DNA of 64,000 bases, from positions 100,292 to 164,291 of the forward strand of contig CAMCYI010000006.1 of NCBI GenBank assembly GCA_945883845.1. The letters are read 5' to 3'. Both the position numbers and the translations under genes were made by a program. The stretch is from Bacteriovorax stolpii (GTDB lineage: Bacteria > Bdellovibrionota > Bacteriovoracia > Bacteriovoracales > Bacteriovoracaceae). Position 1 is the first letter of the stretch; every line of letters begins with the position of its first letter. The notes under the pieces are model-generated. The model was not told where the DNA came from and did not search any database. It worked only from the letters and a program-made list of their open reading frames with translations. This document shows, piece by piece, positions 40,168 through 47,825 of the stretch.

Positions 40168-41321
40168 GTACGAAGAACATGAAATTTGAAACTAAAGTGA
40201 TTCACGTTGGCGGTGAGCCGGACCCGACAACGGGTGCGATTATGCCACCGATTTATCAGACCTCAACTTACGTCCAGAGTTCTCCGGGCGAACACAAAGG
40301 CTACGAGTACACACGTTCTCATAACCCTACCCGTACGAGACTTGAAGAGAATCTTGCTTCTCTTGAAAATGCCAATCACTGTCTTGTAACTGCTTCAGGA
40401 CTTTCTGCCTCTACTCTCATCATGCATATGTTGCCGAAAGGATCGAACATCATTTGTGGTGACGATGTCTACGGCGGAACATACAGATTGTTCTCAAAAG
40501 TTTTTCCGGATATTCATAACTACACTTTCGTAGACACAACAAATCTCAAAAAGCTCGAAGAAGAGATCGCGCGTTTGAAGCCTGCATTGGTCTGGCTGGA
40601 AACTCCTACGAATCCGTTGCTGAAGATTTCCGACATCAAGGCAATTTCGAACCTCGCTAAAAAAACGAATGCACTGACTGTGGTTGATAACACTTTCATG
40701 AGTCCGTTCTTTCAGAACCCACTCGATCTGGGTGCTGACATCGTTCTTCACTCCGTGACGAAATTCATCAACGGTCACTCGGACGTTGTGGGTGGAGCAC
40801 TGATGATGAATTCAAAAGATATCCGCGATAAACTTTTCTTCTATCAAAATGCTATCGGCCCTGCCCAGTCTCCCTTCGACAGCTGGCTTGTCCTTCGCGG
40901 GATCAAGACTCTGGCAGTTCGCATGAAGGCCCATCAGGAAAATGCGATCAAAGTGGCAAAATTTCTGGAGAAACATCCTAAAGTTGAGCGGGTGATTTAT
41001 CCCGGCCTAGAGTCTCATCCTCAGCACAAGCTTGCGCGTGAACAAATGAAAGGGTTCGGAGGAATGATTACTTTTTTCCTAAAAGGCGAAATTGCAGAAT
41101 CAAGACGCTTCCTTGAAAACGTGAAGCTTTTTGCACTGGCCGAATCCCTTGGAGGCGTAGAAAGCTTGGTTGATCATCCGGCGATTATGACCCATGCTTC
41201 AATTCCTAAAGCGACCAGAGAACAACTGGGGATCTACGACAACCTGATACGACTCTCCGTCGGGATCGAGGATGTCGATGATCTGATCGCAGATCTGGAA
41301 ATGGGATTTGCTAAAGTCTAA
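40164..41321 (+). CDS. Cys/Met trans-sulfuration PLP enzyme (cystathionine lyase/synthase)
   Basis: A 385-aa PLP enzyme. The cofactor Lys is in VLHSVTKFINGHSDVVGG near residue 200; YEYTRSHNPTRTRLEENLA and the Asp-containing VVDNTFMSPFFQNPLDLGAD are family motifs, and SLGGVESLVDHPAIMTHAS forms the C-terminal active-site strand. It could be cystathionine gamma-lyase, gamma-synthase or beta-lyase; SLGGVESL with the terminal Ser pattern favours lyase/synthase of the MetB-CGL group. Coupling to gshA suggests supplying cysteine for glutathione (inference). Confidence 0.9.
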   Translation: MSTKNMKFETKVIHVGGEPDPTTGAIMPPIYQTSTYVQSSPGEHKGYEYTRSHNPTRTRLEENLASLENANHCLVTASGLSASTLIMHMLPKGSNIICGDDVYGGTYRLFSKVFPDIHNYTFVDTTNLKKLEEEIARLKPALVWLETPTNPLLKISDIKAISNLAKKTNALTVVDNTFMSPFFQNPLDLGADIVLHSVTKFINGHSDVVGGALMMNSKDIRDKLFFYQNAIGPAQSPFDSWLVLRGIKTLAVRMKAHQENAIKVAKFLEKHPKVERVIYPGLESHPQHKLAREQMKGFGGMITFFLKGEIAESRRFLENVKLFALAESLGGVESLVDHPAIMTHASIPKATREQLGIYDNLIRLSVGIEDVDDLIADLEMGFAKV

Positions 41322-41917
41322 GGTTTCTTTTCTTCAACAGGAAGAGCAGGCCCTGCCGGCGTGACTGGTGGGGCCTCAAGAACCGGCTTCGGATGATCAA
41401 GAAAGATATCCGGAACATCAGTGTAGCGACTGAAAATCACACCCTCATTGAGATATTTCCGGACGAGAAGATACGCACAAAATGTTTTGCCGTGGTCTGA
41501 CTGGAGATTGTCTCTGTCGCCCTGAGCGAAGATCAAACCTTCATCCTGAATAACATCGAGAACATCAAAGTATTGAGAGCAGAAATCGCCGGTGTCGCGA
41601 GACTTATCTTTTTTAATGCAGTCACTGTCTTTCTTCGCTACATCAACTCCGGTGGCGGAGGTGACTTTGATGTGAACCGGCTCGCGGCAGACATCAATGA
41701 TCCATTCTTTCGGCAGATATTTTTTATGAGTGATGTGAACAATACAGTCTTTCTTTTCAATGATGAAAGTTCTGGTGAGAAGACCAAAGAGAAGTCCTTT
41801 CTGGTTCATCTTCATTTTATAGGAAGCGTTCAGACACGATTTCGGACTGAAGCGTGTCTGCGCAAACGCAGATGAAAAAGTGAGAAGAAGGAGGAAGCTA
41901 TACTTCATGAATTCCAT
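41318..41917 (-). CDS. Secreted protein of unknown function
   Basis: A 199-aa protein with signal peptide (MKYSFLLLLTFSSAFAQ) and about six mature Cys, suggesting disulfides (KSCLNAS, KKDCIVHI, DVCREPVHI, DSDCIKKD, FCSQYF, TFCAYLL). The C-terminus is Pro/Ala-rich (PPVTPAGPALPVEEKKP). GGAGG lies eight bases before ATG 41917; ATG 41908 is an alternative. The start overlaps the upstream phosphatase-like gene by 20 bp, and its stop overlaps the convergent lyase gene by 4. No family recognised. Confidence 0.68.
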   Translation of the reverse strand: MEFMKYSFLLLLTFSSAFAQTRFSPKSCLNASYKMKMNQKGLLFGLLTRTFIIEKKDCIVHITHKKYLPKEWIIDVCREPVHIKVTSATGVDVAKKDSDCIKKDKSRDTGDFCSQYFDVLDVIQDEGLIFAQGDRDNLQSDHGKTFCAYLLVRKYLNEGVIFSRYTDVPDIFLDHPKPVLEAPPVTPAGPALPVEEKKP

Positions 41918-43025
41918 GGCGATGTACCTCCATCATGAAAACCGTTGCGTCTTTTTTTAGAAACTCAGTCTCTTTATCCAGGCGTAGCTGGTAGAAAAAC
42001 TCCGTCAGAAGTTCCGCTTGATTGCTCTGTGAGCGGTTCTTCGTGAACGTGTGGATATCCTGCCTGACTTGAGCCTCTTTCCAATTAAATATAAATCCCG
42101 GGGAGAAAACAATGAATTTCTCTCCCTTATTCAATTGGTAGGCAGATTCACTATTGAGATCAATCTTACCATTAAACTGACTAAAGAACTCCGCTTTAGA
42201 CTGGCCATAGGCCTTCAGTTTTAATTCTGTCAGGTCGAGTTCTACGACGAGAAGATCCACTTCGGACTTCTTCTTTTTGGCACTGTTAATCGTGGCCACT
42301 TCATTTCGGCACTCTTTCAGGAAAGTCTCCGGAATGAATTCACTTTTCTTATGTGCGTTCAGTACACCCATAAGTGAGCTGGAAATAAGATAGGACTGAC
42401 TGGAAATGAGAATCTGAAAAACCTTATTACTGGTGTGATAGAGATCGTAAAACTCTCCCCCTCCACCGTCTCCAGATGCGTACTTATTATGGAACTGAAC
42501 ACCTTTAATTTCTTCGCTTCTTTTAGGAATGAGGATTTCATGGATCTTCTTGGCACGGGCCATTTCACTTTCCGCTGTCTGAAGAACCTGGTCGAGCTCC
42601 TTGCTGAACTCTGCAATGTGCTTCTGAAGTTGTTTCTGTTCGTAAAGGATGTTCCAAAAAAACTGAAGTTGATTTGAGAGCATAGTCCATTGAAGCTGGG
42701 CCATCGGAAGGGAGTATTCACCAACAATCTTAGTAAGAAAGGCGGCTTGATCCTGAACCCAATTCTGAGCTTTCTCATTACTATGCTCGTGGATGAATAT
42801 CACTCCCAGAAATGTATTCATAACCATCTTGAAATTTTCGTGAAGTTCAGGCTTCTTCAATAGTGATTCAGTATCAACGATAAGGATGTCTGATCTGCGC
42901 TGAAGAGTCAGTTCACAGACTTCTTTGACGGTCAGGACTTTGGAAGCATCGTAGAAGTCAAAAACATCAAAGCCGTGCCTTTCGAATTCTTTCTTAATGT
43001 AATCACGTTCATCCAGGATGATCAT
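41898..43025 (-). CDS. Degenerate SpoIIE/PP2C-type phosphatase with N-terminal receiver-like domain
   Basis: A 375-aa protein. Residues 1-110 look like a divergent response-regulator fold (DILIVDTESLL), then a short coiled coil (HIAEFSKELDQVLQTAESEM). The C-terminal half follows the SpoIIE layout: KKIHEILIPKRSEEIKGVQF, then KYASGDGGGGEFYDLY and KDATVFMMEV near the end. The metal-binding DxxGHG motif has become SSQSYLISSS and the second Asp pair is partly lost (KDAT), so catalysis is doubtful; it may be a regulatory pseudophosphatase. It is divergent from the HD-GYP gene. Confidence 0.7.
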   Translation of the reverse strand: MIILDERDYIKKEFERHGFDVFDFYDASKVLTVKEVCELTLQRRSDILIVDTESLLKKPELHENFKMVMNTFLGVIFIHEHSNEKAQNWVQDQAAFLTKIVGEYSLPMAQLQWTMLSNQLQFFWNILYEQKQLQKHIAEFSKELDQVLQTAESEMARAKKIHEILIPKRSEEIKGVQFHNKYASGDGGGGEFYDLYHTSNKVFQILISSQSYLISSSLMGVLNAHKKSEFIPETFLKECRNEVATINSAKKKKSEVDLLVVELDLTELKLKAYGQSKAEFFSQFNGKIDLNSESAYQLNKGEKFIVFSPGFIFNWKEAQVRQDIHTFTKNRSQSNQAELLTEFFYQLRLDKETEFLKKDATVFMMEVHRHGIHEV

Positions 43026-43170
43026 CGGAAGCCTTTTCCCTGTTTTAAAGCTGCTATTTCAGGCGGTTAGATTGAAAACAATCTTTCTTCTATTTTACAG
43101 TTTATTTTTCCCCAAAACAACCGAAGAGAAATTATCAGGTGGCCCCAATTGGTTCACCTCATAAGTATGG

Positions 43171-43902
43171 ATGGCATGGATGAAAAAAAATAATGTCTTT
43201 GAACTTCCTTCGATGAGCACAACCCTATCTTTGATCGGGATGGCCTCACAAGTTGAAGCGTTGAAGTCAGACAATAAGAAAATTTCTGAACAAGCTGCTC
43301 GCACTATTCTTAAAGCGCTGGACGCCAAAGATAGTTATACATTCGGTCATAGTATGAGAGTGGCCTATTTCTCTCTTGTGACTGGTCGCGAACTCGGTTT
43401 GATCGGTGAAGATCTGAACGAACTCGAACTGTCAGCGATTTTCCATGATATTGGAAAGATCGGAACACCAGACGCAGTTCTCAATAAGCCTTCACGTCTT
43501 TCAGAAGAAGAGTTTCATGTCATGAAACAACATCCTGAAAAAACTTACGAGATTCTCCAGGACTTCCCTCACTTCGAGAAAATCGCCCTGAATGCCAGAT
43601 ATCATCATGAACGTTTCGACGGAAAGGGATATCCAATAGGTCTAAAAGGTGAAGAGATTCCGGTCGCTGCACGTATCATTCTCATTGCTGATACTTTCGA
43701 CGCAATGACGTCTACGCGTCCATATCGTAAGGGGCTTCCTTACGAAGTTGCTTACTCGGAACTCATTCAGTTCTCTGGTACGCAGTTTGATCCAAAACTT
43801 GTTCGTATGTTCGTTGAAGGAATGCGAAAAGAAGCTCTCAAAAACGAAGAAGAATTCTTCATCCCGCTTATGGACCGCAGGTTCACTAAGAACGCAGCTT
43901 AA
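43171..43902 (+). CDS. HD-GYP domain c-di-GMP phosphodiesterase
   Basis: A 243-aa protein that is essentially one HD-GYP domain with a 45-residue lead. The metal-site residues are intact: GHSMRVAYFS, FHDIGKIGTPD (His and Asp near 92-93), KQHPEKTYEIL, NARYHHERFDGKGYPIGL and ILIADTFDAMTSTRPYR. It should hydrolyse c-di-GMP to pGpG/GMP. There is no receiver or membrane segment, so activity may be set by partners. In-frame ATGs at 43171 and 43180 are both possible. The stop overlaps that of the convergent gene. Confidence 0.92.
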   Translation: MAWMKKNNVFELPSMSTTLSLIGMASQVEALKSDNKKISEQAARTILKALDAKDSYTFGHSMRVAYFSLVTGRELGLIGEDLNELELSAIFHDIGKIGTPDAVLNKPSRLSEEEFHVMKQHPEKTYEILQDFPHFEKIALNARYHHERFDGKGYPIGLKGEEIPVAARIILIADTFDAMTSTRPYRKGLPYEVAYSELIQFSGTQFDPKLVRMFVEGMRKEALKNEEEFFIPLMDRRFTKNAA

Positions 43903-45260
43903 AGCTCATCACAAAATTCAGTTTTTGCACTCGAAGAGACCATACGGTTCTGCATGCTTTCGCAGCCACGTTGTGTTTCATAAACATTGAAGGGATAACA
44001 TTCAGTTTTCTTCTTCAGGAATTTGAGTGACGAAGAATTGTCTTCACAGCGACGGTAGCTCGGGCCATCTACACAAGCCCAATGTTTTCCGACACAGTTA
44101 TAAACAAGACCTCTTCCTTTGAATTCATAATCTGGAGGCGAAGCGTATTCTGTAACCTGGGTCTTTGCCTTGGGAACTTTGTTTTGTTTCTCGAGCTCTT
44201 TGAGCATCTGTTCCGTCATATCCGCATCACCGCCGGATATACCACCATCGATCTGATCTGGAGAAGAAGTTGTACTTCCCACTTCAGCGAGTCCCGTTGC
44301 TTCACCCGATGTTGTTTCGGCAGGAATGGTTGGATCTGTGCCAGTTACACCGCCGGCATCTCCACCAGTGGCCATGCCCACAGTCGTGGATCCTTCACCT
44401 ACTCCTGCAGTTGAGTCCGGAGGAGTTTCAACAGTTGCGCCGGTCTGAGCTCCGTTGGCCGTTGTTTCGCTGACGTTAGTTGGAGTTTCTTCAGGTGCTG
44501 TAACTGTTGTTCCGCCGGTCGTCGCTGTTGATGGATCAACAGGCGGCTCGGTCGTTGTCGCGGTTCCACCGGATGTTTCAGTTGGAGTTGTCGTCGTTCC
44601 ACCAGTTGTTTCAGATGGAGTTGATCCAGTTGTATCAACAGGAGGAGTCTGAGTTGTTTGAGTTCCCGTCGTAGTTGCTTCACCCGGAGTTGTGCCGGCT
44701 TCGGCACCACCAACTGCACCGGCCGCCGCACCTGCAGCTAATTTTGCGGCAGCTTCAGCAGCGAGCTTGGCAGCTGCACGCTTAGCTTTATTAGCTGCGA
44801 TCTTATCTTTTACTCTTTTTTCTTCTGCAGAGAGATTCGAATCAGGATCTGTCCCTTCAGGAGGAGTGTCTGAAGGCATGAACTCCTGAGCAATCAAGAG
44901 GACAATGGCGGTGATAATCACACCACGAACAATGAGTTTTTTCTTATCTTGTTTTGGCTTAATAAGATCGTCTTCAGCCTTGAAGCGTGGATCACCGTCA
45001 CTTTCTTCAACATCTTTACGCTTGAGAATTTTATCCCGGAGCTTCATCAGCATCGAGACATTTTTAGTTTCTCCATCGGCTTCAGCTGCGGTCGTAGCAG
45101 TCTCCCCATCAGTACCTGATGCGTCAGTTTCGTCCTCAGCGTTTTCGTCATCTTCTGAAGCGGCAGATTTTTTCCTGAGTAAAGGAATCTTCGCCTGCAG
45201 ATCTTTCAACAATTTATCGAGGATAACGACTCCTAGGTGAATTGGCTTGAACTCAGCCAC
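43899..45260 (-). CDS. Single-pass membrane protein with Thr-rich stalk and Cys-rich C-terminal domain
   Basis: A 453-aa protein with a distinct layout: charged cytoplasmic part (residues 1-106, acidic stretch ASEDDENAEDETDASGTDGE), one helix (LIVRGVIITAIVLLIAQEF, about 107-125), an Ala/Lys helix (KRAAAKLAAEAAAKLAAGAA), a Thr/Gly/Pro/Ser-rich stalk of ~150 residues (about 195-345), then a compact end with seven Cys (NCVGKHWACVDGP, YRRCEDN, TECYPF, RGCESM, EFCDEL). It would project the Cys-rich domain through the periplasm. No family recognised. Confidence 0.72.
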   Translation of the reverse strand: MAEFKPIHLGVVILDKLLKDLQAKIPLLRKKSAASEDDENAEDETDASGTDGETATTAAEADGETKNVSMLMKLRDKILKRKDVEESDGDPRFKAEDDLIKPKQDKKKLIVRGVIITAIVLLIAQEFMPSDTPPEGTDPDSNLSAEEKRVKDKIAANKAKRAAAKLAAEAAAKLAAGAAAGAVGGAEAGTTPGEATTTGTQTTQTPPVDTTGSTPSETTGGTTTTPTETSGGTATTTEPPVDPSTATTGGTTVTAPEETPTNVSETTANGAQTGATVETPPDSTAGVGEGSTTVGMATGGDAGGVTGTDPTIPAETTSGEATGLAEVGSTTSSPDQIDGGISGGDADMTEQMLKELEKQNKVPKAKTQVTEYASPPDYEFKGRGLVYNCVGKHWACVDGPSYRRCEDNSSSLKFLKKKTECYPFNVYETQRGCESMQNRMVSSSAKTEFCDEL

Positions 45261-45337
45261 AGTTATCCGGTACTCTCATTATAGGTGAGGCTTTGAAAAT
45301 TTGCTAATAATTCTCTCAAGACTTCAAGGACTTAACA

Positions 45338-45955
45338 GTGAATCACCCGCGCGACGAAGGTGTCATCAAATTCAAGCTCACTCTCAAGAGGGCACCTGCC
45401 CCGGAGATGAACCAGGTTATCGCTCTCGAAAAGTGGAGAGCGCTCTTTTTCAAGCTCGGACTTGTCGGCGAATACCCAACTGAAAAAATCGGCTATGGTA
45501 ATCTTTCTTCACGCTTACAGAAGAATATTTTCATCATTACAGGCAGTCAGACCGGCCACCTTCCTCATCTTCAGGCCCACCATTATACCAAAGTCATTGA
45601 TTGCGACCTCAAAAAAGGTGTCGTGACAGCGGAAGGATTGATTCCACCATCGAGTGAATCTCTCACTCACTTTGGAATCTATGAGGCCAACCCACTCATC
45701 CAGCACGTCTTCCATGTTCATCATCCTTTGTTATGGAAAAAAATGATGGAAGGAAATTTCGATTCCGTTGACGAAGAACTGACCTACGGAACAATCGAAA
45801 TGGCCCAGGCCACTCAGAATCTTATCAGTGGAAAAACGTCAGGAGTTTTTGTGATGAAAGGTCACGATGACGGAATTATTTCCTACGGTGCTAATGCCGA
45901 TGAAGCAGGAAAGAATTTACTCGATCTTTACCGGAAGCTCGCTGAGCGCCAGTAA
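45338..45955 (+). CDS. Class II aldolase/adducin family protein
   Basis: A 205-aa class II aldolase-fold protein. Zn/substrate residues are visible: GYGNLSSRL (the N-terminal GNxS motif), FIITGSQTG, PPSSESLTHFGIY, VFHVHHPLLWK (HxH zinc ligands) and the later His in MKGHDDGIISYG. Relatives act on sugar phosphates or methylthioribulose-phosphate; the exact substrate is unclear. The start is GTG with AAGGA eight bases upstream. The last 39 bp overlap the convergent gene. Confidence 0.82.
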   Translation: MNHPRDEGVIKFKLTLKRAPAPEMNQVIALEKWRALFFKLGLVGEYPTEKIGYGNLSSRLQKNIFIITGSQTGHLPHLQAHHYTKVIDCDLKKGVVTAEGLIPPSSESLTHFGIYEANPLIQHVFHVHHPLLWKKMMEGNFDSVDEELTYGTIEMAQATQNLISGKTSGVFVMKGHDDGIISYGANADEAGKNLLDLYRKLAERQ

Positions 45956-47011
45956 GTCCTTCAACTCTTCCATTAAATTTGAAGCTTCACTCTTATCTTT
46001 TGCCATCAGAAAGACCATGCAGAATCGTCCTCCCTCCGGAGAGAGATGGATAAGACGTTTTTCCGAACGAAGCGGAAGAGTTTTATCGAAAGAGCCAGCT
46101 GTCTCGGGCAGAAGCAGAAATGCCGTCCAGGAAAATTCCTGAGCATATTTTCGAGAAAGATCATAGGCAACTCTACCCATCGTACGGCGAAAATTAACTT
46201 CGCATAAAGGATGAATAGACAACTCGGAATCGAGTTCATGAACGAGTGAATCTACAGAGAAGCCAAACTTTAATTCCTGAAAGGGTTTTTTCACTGAGTA
46301 GAAATCTTTGATCTGCTGAAGCCGGCTTTGAAATTCGCTCCACCTCTCTGGACTTATGCTCTGATAGAAAGATAAATTTTCCACACTGGCCTCCCGCCAG
46401 TTATTAAAGATCGTCCCTTTGTATTGAAACCTACTATCAACAATCGTTTCATAGCTGATCGTTTTACCATCGGGAAAAACCCAGTGGGAGAAATCAAATT
46501 TCCTTTGAAGCCACGGTTCAAGAATCAAAGGAGCTCTGGCAACCATCAGGGAAAGTTCAGCTTTTTCTTTTTCGCCGATACCATGCTGATAGAATTTAAA
46601 TCCACGGCCGGACATTTCATGAGGGTTTTTAGCAAGAAGTGGAAACTCCATTTCAGGTAGACTTTCCACGTCTGCAGTTGATTCCAGGATATAAGTGTCG
46701 TGTAGCCAGCTATGATATAACGAAAGTTTTGTACTCGTGAGCTTACTATTCTGCCACTTCTCAAGCTCGAGATCCTTCAATTCGCCCCACCAGTTTTCGG
46801 AAGGCCCGGCGTTCACGAATGAAGGACGGATGCCGCTGACTTCTTCAACATAGTTCAGAAAGTTTTCCGGATATGTCTTCAGCGAATAGAGAGGAGCATC
46901 TTCTAAATACAACGCGAGAAATTCCATCGCCTCGTTGATTTTAGAAATCGGATTCCCAGTGAAAAGAACAGATTCATAGTCTGCATTGACACGAACGGGA
47001 GTTTTTTTCAT
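45917..47011 (-). CDS. ATP-grasp-like protein of unknown specificity
   Basis: A 364-aa protein. FPLLAKNPHEMSGRGFKFYQ resembles the phosphate-binding lysine and glycine-rich loop of ATP-grasp enzymes; LILEPWLQRKFDFSHWVFPD gives the adenine-linker pattern (EPWxxR), and LCEVNFRRTMGRVAYDLS matches the metal-binding ExNxR motif. It likely makes a carboxylate-amine bond; the partners are unknown. It overlaps the ferritin-like gene by 4 bases (ATGA), forming an operon with it and the Suv3-like helicase. Confidence 0.65.
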   Translation of the reverse strand: MKKTPVRVNADYESVLFTGNPISKINEAMEFLALYLEDAPLYSLKTYPENFLNYVEEVSGIRPSFVNAGPSENWWGELKDLELEKWQNSKLTSTKLSLYHSWLHDTYILESTADVESLPEMEFPLLAKNPHEMSGRGFKFYQHGIGEKEKAELSLMVARAPLILEPWLQRKFDFSHWVFPDGKTISYETIVDSRFQYKGTIFNNWREASVENLSFYQSISPERWSEFQSRLQQIKDFYSVKKPFQELKFGFSVDSLVHELDSELSIHPLCEVNFRRTMGRVAYDLSRKYAQEFSWTAFLLLPETAGSFDKTLPLRSEKRLIHLSPEGGRFCMVFLMAKDKSEASNLMEELKDLLALSELPVKIE

Positions 47012-47823
47012 TTCTGGCGGGGTCGCTTCGTAATAAGGTAGTCATCGTCATAGGCATCAAGCAATTTCACAAACTCCGCGTCCTGTACGGCCTTCTGATG
47101 CAAATCAGGATCGAAACCAAGTCCTCTGCTGCGAGCGGGTGTCATGGGCCAGGGTAAACATTCCTGATAATAATCCCAGAGCTTTTTGTCCTGGCGCCAG
47201 CGCTTCATCCAGTGCGCTCCAAAAGAGACATGCGATATCTCGTCCTCAAGAACTGTATCGAGGATCGAAGCGGTAACTTCATCGCCATACTCGCGGAAGA
47301 CCTGGGAATAGTATTGAGCGAAATCAAGATTTGCAGCTTCGAAGGTCAAGGCCATCACAGCGGTATAGTGAGCTGCGGTTGGAAGTTTCTCCATCTGTCG
47401 CCAGAAGAAATCATTCAGGGGGAAATCACCGAACTCAAAACCAAGTTCGTTAAGTCGTTTGATATAAAGTGCGAGGTGTTTTTGCTCATCTTTGAGAGCA
47501 CCAAGAATCCCCTTTTTGAACCGGATATCTTCTTCCGTCTTATGCGGATAAACCAGAATCGCTGCCGCCATCATTTCGATTGCAAGTAGTTCGTGATTCG
47601 CAAAGCTATGAATCGCCATGGCCTTCTGCTGAGTCTGATTCAGTTGATTGGCCTTGGGAAATTTACTTTTCTTTTCTACGAAGATAATTTTCCCGGACCG
47701 ACCAGGTAATCTGGGGAGTTCAAAATTCTGCCAATCACTCCACTCAAAGGGCACATCAGTATACTTATCTTCAAGAGTAGTTCCGGAGAGGATTTGCTGG
47801 GCGAACTCTGAATACGAATTCAT
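47008..47823 (-). CDS. DUF455 ferritin-like protein
   Basis: A 271-aa protein of the DUF455 ferritin-like diiron family. The helical metal motifs are clear: AIHSFANHELLAIEMMAAAI, LGALKDEQKHLALYIKRL (ExxH), ALTFEAANLDFAQYY and VLEDEISHVSFGAHWMK (ExxH). The family is related to MiaE-like and other diiron oxygenases; the reaction is not established. It starts 2 bases after the helicase stop and is coupled to the ATP-grasp-like gene. Confidence 0.88.
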   Translation of the reverse strand: MNSYSEFAQQILSGTTLEDKYTDVPFEWSDWQNFELPRLPGRSGKIIFVEKKSKFPKANQLNQTQQKAMAIHSFANHELLAIEMMAAAILVYPHKTEEDIRFKKGILGALKDEQKHLALYIKRLNELGFEFGDFPLNDFFWRQMEKLPTAAHYTAVMALTFEAANLDFAQYYSQVFREYGDEVTASILDTVLEDEISHVSFGAHWMKRWRQDKKLWDYYQECLPWPMTPARSRGLGFDPDLHQKAVQDAEFVKLLDAYDDDYLITKRPRQK

Positions 47824-47825
47824 GT

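Noticed and set aside
44399..44731. Leu/Gln/Arg-rich ORF inside the Thr-rich stalk region
   Set aside because: Alternative-frame shadow of low-complexity Thr/Ala/Gly coding sequence.
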